A stretch of 64,000 nucleotides of DNA from Onchidella celtica. Taxonomy: Eukaryota; Mollusca; Gastropoda; Systellommatophora; Onchidiidae. Below the pieces are notes generated by a model. The model saw only the letters and a program-made list of their open reading frames with translations, was not told the DNA's origin and ran no database searches. Both the position numbers and the translations under genes were made by a program. Within the stretch, counting starts at the first letter, position 1. Each line of letters opens with the position of its first letter. The stretch lies in NCBI GenBank assembly GCA_963931925.1, contig OZ007569.1, forward strand, positions 25,168,662 through 25,232,661. Reading direction: 5' to 3'. Of the stretch, positions 45,322-56,466 are shown piece by piece.

Positions 45322-45400
45322 AGTTTAAGTTTGGGTTTAACAGAGCGTCGGTACGATGACGGCCGACATGCGCTTTTCACGGTATTTTTCGTTAATGACG
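45322..45400 (-). repeat. Family A tail fragment shared by both cadherin arms
   Basis: GAGTTTAAGTTTGGGTTTAA, then GCGTCGGTACGATGACGGCC. Its homologue is at 27,852-27,906, so this insertion predates the duplication. Confidence 0.7.
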
Positions 45401-45499
45401 CAGTTTGATATCTGGATGCCAGTAGGTTAAAAGAGAAACTAAAATGTGACTGTCAAATACATGTTCATTTAATTCCAAATAATATCTAATAAAAATAAT

Positions 45500-45928
45500 A
45501 TCATATTGTGGTGCAATTTTTGGTCGGCATTACAGCCCTGATGGCAGTTTCAAAAATTATAAAATTAATTTTCTTAAGTGTCAACTAATCCAGCCCAATC
45601 GCTTTTGTATGGACCGATTGTGTTGATTCAAGTTTCAGATATTTTTAATTAAAAATATATAAACATGTAAAATACAATGATATTTGTTTTGGCTCCCTGG
45701 ATTAAGCCCATAGGCTCGGAAACGATGTATTAATACGCGTCCAATCCCGAACGCGCAATTTCCCTACCAGAAATGAGTGCGTAGTTCTCTGGTGGGCATG
45801 AAATCTGTAATAAGACTGAAGAACATAATTATAAAGCTTTCTAGACCAAAATGAGTGAGTGTGAGAGAGAGAGAGAGAGAGAGAGAGTGAGACAGAGACA
45901 GAGAGGGGGGCCGGGGGGGGGGGGGAGG

Positions 45929-45979
<51 letters not shown>

Positions 45980-46035
45980 GTGGGTTCACAGGTTTATTCC
46001 GGATAATACCTGGTACCTCATGGCGTATTAACAGA
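45500..46035 (+). repeat. Dispersed repeat E, copy 2, with (GA)n tract
   Basis: Matches 17,640-18,050. The GA/G tract at 45,864-45,975 is extra. It lies in intron 1 of gene B and is absent from the copy A intron. It therefore inserted after the duplication or was lost from A. Confidence 0.65.
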
Positions 46036-49000
46036 TAATAAAACAAGTCTTTGTCACGTCCTCTTAGTTTCCACGAATCATTAACAATACCAACAAAAAT
46101 GTCGAAAGCCTTTACCTAAAACTGAATAATAATGATTGAAAACAGAGATAACAGACACTCTTTTTACTAATTTATACGTAAAATTCTGTATATTTTTATT
46201 TCAATTTATTTGTTTTAAATATATCTATATCATTATTTTATTTTATTTCTTATGTTAGTTTACATAATGCCAGAACTGCAGAAAACCGTAGATTTTCTCA
46301 AAACAACAAATCTGCAGATTTAGATTGTTGAACGAAAGAAGAAGAGGAAGAAGAAATATTAGTTTACGGTATTTCAATTTCATTTCATTATTATTACTGT
46401 TGGTGTTGTTGATTTTGCTACTGTTTTCATTTTTTCATTTCATTTTTAAAAAAAATTCAATTCTGCAGTTGACGCAGCTCCTTGTACCACAAAAACACTC
46501 GGCGTAAGCAATCTAAACAGTAATTACGGTAGTAACGATGGTAACACAGCGACACAGTATGTGATGACTGACAGTGAGTACATCTCTCACTGCTGTGGGG
46601 TGGTCAGCTCATGGTCCATCTTCGACGGCACCAATGGGAACATCGTCTTCGAGGTCTGGAGACCGGCCGGCGGCGGCGGCAGTTACACACTGGTGGGCCA
46701 AAACTCTGAAACGGTCCCTTCAACGGGCACTGTGACTTTTAACATCCCCAGCGCCAGCAGAATCGACATACAGGCCAATGACGTAGTGGGATGGTTTACA
46801 TCTGGCTCGGAGATCGTCAACCACAGAGGAGGTGGTTCCCGAAACGACAATAACTATGTGACTACTGGCACCACTGTGTCTTCTGTTGGAGACACTGTAA
46901 CGTTTTCCAATAAACAGACAGATTCTACCTTTGCCCTCCAGGCTATTTTAAGCGCTGGGAATGGTCCAACCTTTACAAATTTAGATCACTCTTTTGGTGT
47001 TATTAAATCCTCGCTTTCAACCTCCGTGGCCGTGTACACTGTGGGTGCTACGGACGTCGATGCTGGGGATATCGTGACTCTCAGTCTCGTGTCCATTTCA
47101 CCTCAGTCTCATTTCACGTTCGATACCGCGACTGGTGACGTTACCCCGACCACAGGTGTGGCGCCTGGGACTTATACAATAACCATTAGAGCCACTGATA
47201 TCTGTGGGAATACAGCGACGTGTGTCCTCACCATACAGGTGACCAATCAAGCACCAGTTATAAGTTCTTTGCCAACTACAGAAGTCGTTACAAGATCCTC
47301 GCTCTCAACTTCCGTTGCCGTGTACACTGTGGTTGCTACTGACGCCGATCCTGGGGATATCGTGACCCTGAGCCTAGTGTCCATTTCACCTCAGTCTCAT
47401 TTCAGTTTCGATACCGCAAGTGGTGAGGTCACCCCGACCGCGAATGTGGCCGTCGAGAGTTATACCCTGACCATTAGTGCCACTGACATCGGCCTTGACA
47501 CAGCCACTGGTGTGCTCACCATAACGCTGATCAATCAAGTACCAGTTATCAATTCTTTACCTGCGACAGCATACGTCAGCGAATCACGAAACCCACTGTC
47601 AATGTTACCGATCCCGACGGTGAGCTTGTGACCTGTAGCTTGTCATCAAATCCAACCGGGCCCTTCATCCAGAAGTGCGTGAGCATCGCTGGGCAACTTA
47701 AAACGGTCGTGTATCTGAGAGCCGCCTGTGGTCTAAACTACTCAGCTGCGAATACATACGATGTAAAAGTCAATTGCACGGACTCGGACGGTGCCTCAGA
47801 TGCAGAGATTCTATATGTTTACGTCGTACAAAACCAAGTCCCTGTTATAACGAACCTGCAGAACTCGACTAGTATAACATCGGCGACTCCCAGCAACACG
47901 GAAGTTTTCAGGGTCCTAGTTAATGACACTGAAGGTGACCAGACATTTTTCAGTCTCACCTGTGCTGTAAGTCCGATTTGCCCATTCTCCATTTACTCCA
48001 CCGGCTCGGTCATGTTGACCACGTCTTTGGTGGGAACATCCACCAGTGTTTACGAACTGGACATCTCCGTGTATGATGCATATTCGACAAGTGGAAGACA
48101 CAGACTTACAGTGGCTGTTACGGACCTTAACAAAATTCCTCAGCTGAACAACCTTCCAGCGTTGATCCAAGTACGGGAAGACACAGCAGTAGGAACAAGT
48201 TTGTTTACCGTGTCTGTTTATGACGAAGACGGCGATTCTGACCACACCTTTACCTATACAATGTCCCCAGGAGCCGGCAACAATTTCTTCAGTCTCAATA
48301 CCTCCACATGCGAGGTCACGATTGTCAAGGCGCTCATTTATCTCTCTCAAGATAAACAGTACAATATGACAGTAGCGGCCAGCGATGGCCAATCCACCTC
48401 CACCACCAGCGATTTGACCATTGACATTGTCCAGGCCAACATTGCCCCTGTGCTTTATCAAACTAACTATTTGGTGGAGAGTGCTGAAGGTGTAGCTGGG
48501 ACGCCCCTATCTGACCCCGGCTACAGCGTATACGATGCCAACGGAGACATTTTAACTTATGCTTTTGCAGGTGGAAGCAGCACCAATGGATTTCTCATCT
48601 CAAATTCTACCGGAATCGTGAGCTTCACTGTTGTCTACGACATTGATGACACCACCAGAAGCATTCTCTTGACCTGGCTTATTCAAATTTCCGACCCCGA
48701 AGGACTTTCAGTGACCGCAACATTGACGGTTTCGATTCTAGACGCCAACGACAACATTCCCCAGTTCAGTAGCAGCAGCTACTCAGCAAACACTTACAGT
48801 AATGTTGCCTTAGGGACCATTTTACTTACTGTCTCTGCCTCTGATGGGGACATCACCAGTGCAAACAGAGAACTAGAGTACTCTGTTCACAGTTCACAAC
48901 TCTTCGGAATAGACAATAATGGCCAGGTGTTTGTGTTTAATAGTTTAACAAACTACAACAACACCGTCCAAACATTCACGATCCGAGTTTCCAATCCCAC

Positions 49001-49346
49001 CATCTCATCTTATGACTCAGCTTCGGTCAGTATTTACATCGCTACTCCAGACTCTGAAGACTTCTTCGACAGCGCTGCTAACATTGCTCTGGTTACTCTG
49101 GCTTGCCTGGTTGGCGTTTGTCTCTTGGTCGCTGCCGCTTACGTTGGCTACAGACTGTATATGAAGAGACGTTTGGCCCAGAATACGATGCAAGTGGCTC
49201 CCTATGACACAAAGGCACCCCCGACTGTCAGAAACAAATGGAGTCCAATGTCTCAAAGATCATTAGTGTCCACACCTCATCAGTTTCCTGGAACAGCCAG
49301 GTGGCAACCTTGGAAGAACTCATGGTATGGGGATGGTGGCGTTTAG

Positions 49347-49720
49347 CTCGTTTACGAGCCTCGAGACTCTTCGTTTGCATTTGATTACTATCTAGAGATG
49401 TTTTCTTCGTTTCGACGCGGCGACTTTTTTTTTTTGTTGCTATTTTGTATTTTTGTTTTCTAACATTGAAAACTGTCTTCTACTTTTGGCCCCCAGAGAC
49501 TGGAGACTTTTTATCGTGCGTTGCTTAAGACTAAATAATCTCTTATGCATATGGCTGTTAATACTGGCTAGGTTTTAAGTTTTCTCTGTCTCATTCTTAA
49601 AGTTTTCCCCCTGCATTTGATGTTGCCAAGGCCGAAGATCTTTTTGTTGTGTCTATGAATTAGTCCACCTTTGAGACAAACCTCCTCCCAATTCTCATCA
49701 ATGATCACTTAAAAACCAAA
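49347..49720 (+). other. Gene B 3' flank, end of the right arm
   Basis: Matches the minus strand of 25,320-25,700 (GGAGACTTTTTATC, GGCTGTTAATACTGG, AAGGCCGAAGATCTTTTTG). Includes the likely 3' UTR. No canonical AATAAA was seen in this stretch. Confidence 0.7.
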
Positions 49721-50127
49721 ACTGCATTTTCTGAAACGCCATCGATATTAGTCTATTGAACTTTTAAAACAAACACTAGTGTTTGCCCCACGGCTCTAAG
49801 ACTTGGCTGGCACTGGCAGATATTGTTAACGGCATTCCATATTTTCATGTCTCTTTCCGACGAAACAGAATTCAAGGACTGATCGGTGTGACGTGTGGGC
49901 GCTGGAATCAACATAATCCCAGACATGTGTTTTATTGTTTATATTCATTTTTGTTGGCCTATTCTGTTAGGGGACCGTGGACTGATGGCAAAGCCAGAAG
50001 AGAGAAAATATTGAGTCGTGTTCATGGTTCAGCTAAAACATACGGCACCACGTAAAGTACTACGGTCCCTTAACAAGAACCATTTTGTTATTGTTGTTTG
50101 CTTGTTTATTTCTACCTTTTTCTTTTA
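49721..50127. other. No gene recognised
   Basis: A plus-strand open frame at 49,783-50,055 has no recognised domain. Confidence 0.5.
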
Positions 50128-50560
50128 AAAATAATGATAATAATAATAATAAATAGAATTTCTATAGCGCATTTGTAATAAAATTATTACACAATGCGCT
50201 GCACATTGCATCAATAATTCATGCATACACTTTCCAAATCTCATACTAAAACACGCACTCTCATCCATACAAACTTTCAGTTTCACACACATAGACGCTC
50301 TTAGTCATAAACACTAGCTTATATAATCAATTGTAACATCAAAGTACAGAATAGAATTTTGAAAATTTAACAGTTTCGGAGGAAAAAGGTGCTGTTTTAC
50401 ACTTTTCTTAAAGCTTTCAAGATTCGGTGATTCACGAATGTTCAAGGGTATCTGGGATTCTTAAGATTGTTCTGTTACTTGATGATCTTAGTGAACGAGA
50501 TGGTGTGTAGACTTGTAAAGAAGTTTTACAAGGATAATTATAAGCTTAATTGTCTGCCCA
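50128..50560 (-). repeat. Dispersed element fragment ending in (AAT)n
   Basis: Starts with an AATAATAAT run and ATTTCTATAGCGCATTTGTA, a type of end common in invertebrate dispersed repeats. No second copy of the body is in this window, so the call rests on style only. Confidence 0.35.
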
Positions 50561-50711
50561 ATAGGCCCGGCGGCGCACACCTGCCCAGACTGACCCTCCA
50601 ACTAGTTAGATGATGACGTCACTTGAGTTCAGGTGACATCCAACTGGTTGGCTGGGTTTAGATCTTTATTTTAGGAGGTTCGCTGCCCTTGGCATTTAGT
50701 CCTTCGTTTTT

Positions 50712-50985
50712 TAGAATTTTTGCCCGGCCGCTGCCTTGTACGTTCTGTTCTTTTCGATTTCCAACTGCCAAGGTATCTTTAAAGTGCGCAACGTGCCCAC
50801 GGGCCCTCCGAATTTTTCGTCCTCTTCCGAGGAGACTGGGTGCTCGATTCTACCTATCACGGGACCAGGGACAGGAAAATATGAGAAAAATCCCAAAATT
50901 CCAACATGCCTACACCGACCGGGATTCGAACTCGGTACCTTCGGCATGAGAGGCGAGCACCTTGCCTCTAGACCACCGTGTCCAA
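50712..50985 (-). repeat. tRNA-headed SINE family S, copy 7
   Basis: On the minus strand: head TGGTCTAGAGGCAAGGTGCT, B box GTTCGAATCCC, body to GGCAAAAATTCT. The distal part and tail are missing. Confidence 0.85.
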
Positions 50986-51131
50986 CGGTTGGCTGGTGCG
51001 CGAGGTCTCATTTAAACTTGAATGTCGTGACGTCACCAACTAGTCGGCCAATCAAAACCTGCCAGTGTGTGCCGGGTCTGACCATGTTTTGATTATTGAT
51101 AAGGGTACCGTACCCTAACCCTGTGATAACA

Positions 51132-51373
51132 CCCGAGACACAGGATACCGAGACAGTTCAATTCCCCACATTCCGTCCGTCGACTTGGGCGTGTATCATC
51201 CATGTCAACAATGCAACAATTCGCATGGCGCACCACACCCCTTCATAATGGAACTAAACAGACTAGGACCACAGAGCTCTGTGACTAGTACTCACCGTGA
51301 TCATACACGCACATGTTGTGGACATAATATAGTGAAAAAAAGACTGGGGCGTCTCGGTATTCCTTGTCTCGGG
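51132..51373. mobile_element. 242-bp TIR element family G, complete
   Basis: Left CCCGAGACACAGGATACCGA and right TCGGTATTCCTTGTCTCGGG are inverted repeats of about 23 bp. TAACA flanks both sides (51,127-51,131; 51,374-51,378), which looks like a 5-bp target duplication. Non-coding. Other copies are at 1-210 and, split, at 31,424-31,590 plus 37,279-37,383. Confidence 0.85.
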
Positions 51374-51378
51374 TAACA

Positions 51379-51734
51379 CTTCCCTCGGAATTTAATGTTC
51401 TAGCCTTGGATTGGGACACCATCAATAATTACAAATATTTGGTAAGTATAATTTTTATTTTTACATTCATTTCACCAGTCCAATAAGTTTTGAAAGATTT
51501 TCTTTTCAACAACAGGAATTTATTATTGTGTATTAGACAGTCAATATGCTCGTGAATAAATGTGCAGTATGGGTACTACATTTATATACTCATAGGCAAA
51601 CAAAATGGAAACGATTGAAACTATTGGCTGTTGCTCCGAGGATCGAAGTCTGGAACTAGCATATACCTTAAGTTCCTGTATTTGTGAGAAATTGTACGAT
51701 TTCTGTGCCTGTTAAATGCTCTTTTTATACTGTG
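51379..51734. other. No gene recognised
   Basis: Nothing recognised. Confidence 0.5.
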
Positions 51735-51960
51735 ATATTTTTTTCCTGACGACCGAGCGCTTGATATGTCTGTCCTTTTCTTTTTGTGTTTTATTGTTTT
51801 GTTCCTGAATTATTATTACGCGCGGCTTTGCCACATACAACTTTTTCTTTATGCCATATATTTACATTGCTTCAAGCCGTGCTGAGACCCCACAGATTTT
51901 CTGTTATTGTTTTTTTGGTGTGTATTTATTTATCATTATTATTGTCTATGGACTATTTTT
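51735..51960 (+). repeat. Repeat C, copy 2
   Basis: ACGCGCGGCTTTGCCACATA, then GAGACCCCACAGATTTTCTG, matching the 59.6-kb copy. Confidence 0.6.
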
Positions 51961-52074
51961 CAGCCTACATCTTCCGCAGTCAAGCATAATACATAGAAGC
52001 ATGTTGGAAAGAGTCTATTTTCCCCTATTTCTATATCAGTTGTTCTTTAGAAAAATAAAAAAACAAGTAAAATA

Positions 52075-52575
52075 ATCACTTTTTTTTTCATCTGAAATAA
52101 AACTCCACTGGTTTTGAATGAATGTATTTTCCTGCAGTGCTTTTCTGTGTATATTATGCTCCAAAGTTTTCTTGCCTTCCTTTCATATCTATTCTTTTCA
52201 TCCATCCGTCCACTCATCCATCTGCCCTTCCAGTCATCCAACTCTCTCTATGACAGTCCATAGCTCAGTCAGTTCTGTTTTATATCTGTCTATGCCTAAA
52301 CATAATTACTTTTGTGTGCACGCATCTACATTCTCATATATACATGTTTTTCTTCCAATACATAAAATTTAATCTGTCTTTGACAGAAAGAAAAAAAAAA
52401 TTTTCATACAGTATCATAAAGTTAGTAATCCTCCCTACACACATACCTTAAAAATTCAGGTGCAAACCTCTGATGCACAATTTCCCCACCCCTACAACTC
52501 ACGTCATGCAGCCCTCATCTCACATCTTAAAAACCGTGCAATAAATCAGTTTTTTCCTAGTTCAACCATTTGACA
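52075..52575 (-). repeat. Dispersed repeat D, copy 2
   Basis: Inverted partner of 41,085-41,745. It has only a short CATCCATCC-type segment where the other copy has the expanded array. Confidence 0.75.
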
Positions 52576-53340
52576 CAGGTATAGCGGTTGAGGCCAAGCA
52601 TATGAAATGCGTAAATGGAAATAAAAAAAAAAGGTTACCAGTTTTCCCACACCGATTGAAATTAAAATTACAACATAAGTGATGCCAATCAAGGCCTAAG
52701 GAATAGCTGAACAGTGAAAAAAAATTCAGTATTTTCCAATTTTGGCTTTGTAAAATACTGCATTGTTCATTACTTCCGGGCATTCGCCGCTAGGTGGTGG
52801 TGCGAAATCTGTGCACGCTAAAAGCACTAACTGTCTCATATTATTGTTTCTAGTTTATTTGGTCAAAACCGACGCAAAACAAGACTTGACTCGTGCACCA
52901 TAAGACTTTTGATCACAAGGCAGCTAAACTTCAACGCTCCCGATCATCAGTCGTATAAAATCTCGATACACGTAACTGGTTATCTCTCCCCCAAAAATAC
53001 ACCATCTGCATTTTGCCTGCGCATCTATCTTCAGTTCCACGTGATGAACTTTTTCCTAACTCCTCACTCCGTCTGAACTTGCCTCATAATTCTCCATCTC
53101 TTGAAACACAACTGAAACAGTGAAGTGTTAAGTCTGTAGTGAAAATGGCTCGGTTTGCCACAGAGAAAAAACTTAATGATACGCTGGTTTTGCATGTTCG
53201 GTAAATTGTGAACGTATGACGCAAGATCTAGATGTTGCACTCAGCACCTGAAATCTGTTTGCCTGGATGTACCTGTAACCTGTGAGTTGCGCTACTCCGT
53301 GCCAGAGGCGTGGATTCCAGTAACCCACCTAACTGGCCGT
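52576..53340. other. No gene recognised
   Basis: Nothing recognised. Confidence 0.5.
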
Positions 53341-53660
53341 GACTTGAGTTTCGGGTTTAACCATACTACTGCCAAAAGACAATTAAATTGCCGGTTTTGT
53401 TTTGTTCATCCTTTGACTGCCAGGGCCAATTAAATCAGCTTTCCAGAAATGTCAAAATTTGGCAAAAAGAAAAAGTTGTATGTAGCAAAAGCCTCGCGTA
53501 AGAAATAATACATAAACGATATAATGAAACGCAAACTAAAAGAGAAGACAGAAAATGGCCGATAGATATAACTTTAACATTTTGCCAAATTTTGACTTTG
53601 CCTGTAGCCTTGCTGCGACCCCACAGTTTTTCTGTGGTTTTTATACTATTCCGTCAATTT
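53341..53660 (+). repeat. Family A tail remnant followed by repeat C, copy 3
   Basis: TTGAGTTTCGGGTTTAACC at 53,345 is a family A tail. From 53,447 repeat C follows, with AAGTTGTATGTAGCAAAAGC and later CTGCGACCCCACAGTTTTTC. Confidence 0.6.
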
Positions 53661-53862
53661 CCAGAAATGTATATTTTATAGGAGTTTCTAAAGCAAAGAT
53701 AAGGCTCAGATACTAATTTTGTATGGCGAAGACTGGTAGTTGGAACATCCTCTATAGGAGACAGTGACTCTTTTCTGACAGTAATAGGGTTAAGGCTTGT
53801 ATTTCACCTTGCAAGGTTCACTGATGACGTCTAGTTGCTAAAATCTGAATGACGTGTTTTGG

Positions 53863-54035
53863 GTTTGAGTTTGAGTTCGGGTTTAAGGGCCACTCTGCGC
53901 CATTCACGGTCTTTTCGTTACCTCACACCGGGCTGGCCTTCAGCCCTCAGATGCCTATAAGTGAGATCAAATAAAAGTGAAGTTAAAAATCTACGGGGGA
54001 AAAGCCCGTACTGTAAAGTATGTCTATTATATACA
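53863..54035 (-). repeat. Retroposon family A copy
   Basis: GAGTTTGAGTTCGGGTTTAA, then GGCCACTCTGCGCCATTCAC, CAGCCCTCAGATGCCTATAA and AAAGTATGTCTA. Confidence 0.8.
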
Positions 54036-54117
54036 TATGTGTCTTCAGTATTGACAGGATGCCTTACACGATTCACTGAAGAGGTCTAATCGCTATATCC
54101 TGAATGTGTCAATGGTG

Positions 54118-54320
54118 TTGTGTTCAGCCGATTAAGCAGAGGCCTTGGGTTCGATGCAAGGTAGTTTTTCCTATAAACAGAACGTTCCTTCACCCGGGCG
54201 CTCATTAAGGTCGGTTCGTAATATTGCATCTGTTAAAGATACCTTGGCAGTTGGAAATTGAGAAGAACAGGCAGAACAAGGCTGCTGCGAGGGCAAAATT
54301 CTATAAAGACTAATCCTTAC
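54118..54320 (+). repeat. SINE family S, diverged copy 8
   Basis: A possible degraded head (CTTGGGTTCGATGCAAGG) is followed by a clear body block (AAAGATACCTTGGCAGTTGG, AGGGCAAAATTC). Confidence 0.6.
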
Positions 54321-54675
54321 CACAACAAGAAAAAAAACAAAGAAGGAAAGTGAGATATTAAATACTGTGTTCTCGTGTCATGCAGTTTTGAGCAGGAAGT
54401 GATCACCTCTTAAATTCAGGTATTTGGAGCTTGGGTTCCGCTGGGAACCTCAACAATGTACGCCTTTCTGGACAGCAGATTTCAATGGCTCCGGCAATGT
54501 AACACTGACAAATTGAACGATTTAATTGGCTTGAGACTGTTATGGGGTTAAAGCAAATACTGTAGGCCTATTAGGGTGTCAATGGACGCTGAAATCACAC
54601 TAGTACTCCTATTGCAAAAACTGTTGCACATGCAACATTGCTATTTCAAAACATGGTAAGTGTGAGAGTTCCAGT

Positions 54676-54865
54676 TTGATATTGAGTTTAGGTTTAACAG
54701 CGCGTCGGCACGATAACGGGCACTTTGCGCCTTTCATAGCTTTTCGTTATCTCACTTTGGGTTAGCTTTCAGCCCTCAGGCTCCTGTAAATCAGACCAAA
54801 TAAAAGGGAAGTTAAAATTCTAAAGGGAAGAGGCCCATACTGTGAAGTATGTCTATATGAACCTT
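54676..54865 (-). repeat. Retroposon family A copy
   Basis: ATTGAGTTTAGGTTTAACAG, then GCGTCGGCACGATAACGGGC, TCAGCCCTCAGGCTCCTGTA and AAGTATGTCTATATGAA. Confidence 0.85.
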
Positions 54866-54910
54866 GCACGAGATAATGACTGGATCATTGGGATCGTCCT
54901 CTTTGTACTT

Positions 54911-54980
54911 GCCGATGAGTGGCCAAGTAGTTAGGGCCATCGACTCGAGTGCAAAACGTTCCAGGTGCGAATCCGGCAAG
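54911..54980 (+). other. tRNA-like relic
   Basis: A box-like TGGCCAAGTAGTTAGGGCC and B box-like GGTGCGAATCC at tRNA spacing. GCCG and CGGC at the ends could pair. It is likelier a SINE head or pseudo-tRNA than a working gene. Confidence 0.45.
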
Positions 54981-55399
54981 AGACGGCACTCAACCCAACA
55001 AATAATTTCTCGCGGCGTGTTTAAAGCACCTTCTCGTTGGTGGCCTGACGGGAATCCAAGCTATTGGCTCTTGATATAGCCTCACTGTGCTGAAAAGGTA
55101 AGACAAATACCAACAATACAAAAACACCCTTTGTACTTTCGTCTCTTATCGCCCGAGTGTCGGCGCCCCTGACGTTCACCCACTTTCTACTGTAATTTTG
55201 CCTACCTGAGGCCATCGAGCGCGGGGCGCCCGCTTTAAAAATAGCTTCGTGGGGTAGAAAAACACCCGCTAACCAGTGGCAGTATCTCTGGAAATAGCTG
55301 CTTATTTTCATAGACCCATCCAGGCTGCAGTGGTCTCCCTCCTCAACGGTTACCTTCAGAAATTTGGGGCCCAGTCTATCCCTTTCCTGGTCTTACTTG

Positions 55400-55510
55400 C
55401 AGAGCCGTCTTAACGCATGGGCACACTAGACGTTTGTCCATTTGCCCCAAGGGTTCTAGTGGGCCCCCAATGCATGCCCAGGGGCCCACAAGGATGTTAA
55501 GGTGGCCCTG
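55400..55510. mobile_element. 111-bp hAT-like MITE with 8-bp target duplication
   Basis: CAGAGCCGTCTTAAC at the left and GTTAAGGTGGCCCTG at the right are inverted ends with three mismatches. CTTACTTG lies on both sides (55,392-55,399; 55,511-55,518). CAG-type ends plus an 8-bp duplication fit hAT. Non-coding; relative at 19,217-19,377. Confidence 0.85.
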
Positions 55511-55518
55511 CTTACTTG

Positions 55519-56401
55519 AAGAAACATTAAGTGATCGAAACTTGGGAGAGGGTGCATGAAACTTAAGTGGCAGCGTCATATTTCCTCGTGTTGAGGCGTG
55601 AGGAATCTCTGCTGCCCACAGGCATCTGCATTTCTCAAAGCGATCTAGGTTTAGGCTCGCACATACGACTTTCCGTCGTGCTGCTGTAGTATCTTAATTG
55701 CAGGTTCCTATCAACTCTACAACGTGCCCGTGTCTCGTATGTGTGAGAATCTCTATTTATTCGCCTATATTTAAAAAATGCGACACGATTGCAATGCAAA
55801 AAGTCGCATATTATTATTATGCGCGCTTGCCCTAAAACCAAGCGAAAGCACTATCTGAATGTTAATATTTTTCTTTTCAGTTCTCTAAAGAAGTGTTTGA
55901 TAGCGTTTCAGGGATTCATGAACATTTATGATATCCTGCTCGTTTAGAAAGTACTGGAATTAGCATCACCTCTTTAGTACCCAACGTTCTACATTTGAAA
56001 CTTTTCCTTTTGTCGGAGTGTCTACTTACATTTGCACCTTGCAGCCAGATTTGGGTTTGTTCGCCTAGTGATTTTTGTTTGTTTGTTTGAGGTTTTAGGC
56101 TCAGGGCAAAAGGCAGAGAATGATTAGGTTTAGTTAATTGGCCACAACAGACTTGTCGTTAGCGATATGGCCACAATATCGTCTTCGGAAATAATTCACA
56201 AGTTGATGAAGAAAATCTTGTTGCGTGCATTTTGACTAAATGGCAAAAATTGCCTATACTTATTTATGTTATAATATATGCATTTGACTGTAATAAATAC
56301 GTTTTGCTTGGATTCTAAATCTTGGATTGATTTTATGTTCAGATATTGAAGGATTAAAGTAGCTCCAAAGACCACGCATTCTGTAAAAAGCCTCGGATAG
56401 A
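55519..56401. other. No gene recognised
   Basis: Nothing recognised. Confidence 0.5.
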
Positions 56402-56466
56402 ATATGGTGGTTAGAGCGTTTTGCTCCATGTGCCGGAGGTCCTGATTCAAATCCCGCTCGGAGCAG
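56402..56466 (+). other. tRNA-like relic
   Basis: TGGTGGTTAGAGCGTTTTGC and GATTCAAATCCCGC resemble A and B boxes. The ends do not pair well. Probably a SINE head. Confidence 0.45.

Larger units (their letters stand above)
44258..49346 (+). pseudogene. Cadherin-repeat transmembrane protein, copy B, nearly intact with one frameshift
   Basis: Inferred exons are 44,258-44,327 and 46,469-49,346. Exon 1 encodes a signal peptide and ends in a phase-1 donor (CCAG|GTAAAA). Exon 2 follows acceptor TTCTGCAG in the same frame. The product would be about 975 residues: signal 1-23; an N-terminal Cys-containing, Gly/Ser/Thr-rich domain of unknown type to about 190; about seven repeats of roughly 95-105 residues with cadherin calcium motifs (ATDADPGD, VTDPDGE, DEDGD, SDPEG, LDANDNIPQF); membrane helix ALVTLACLVGVCLLVAAAY; then basic YRLYMKRR and a tail of about 65 residues ending WYGDGGV. 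Such proteins act in cell-surface adhesion. The first two repeats are very similar to each other. Near 47,587 the sequence is 16 bp shorter than copy A, which keeps an open frame there, so B changes frame within repeat 3. It may be a recent pseudogene, an allele, or a sequence error. Confidence 0.8.
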
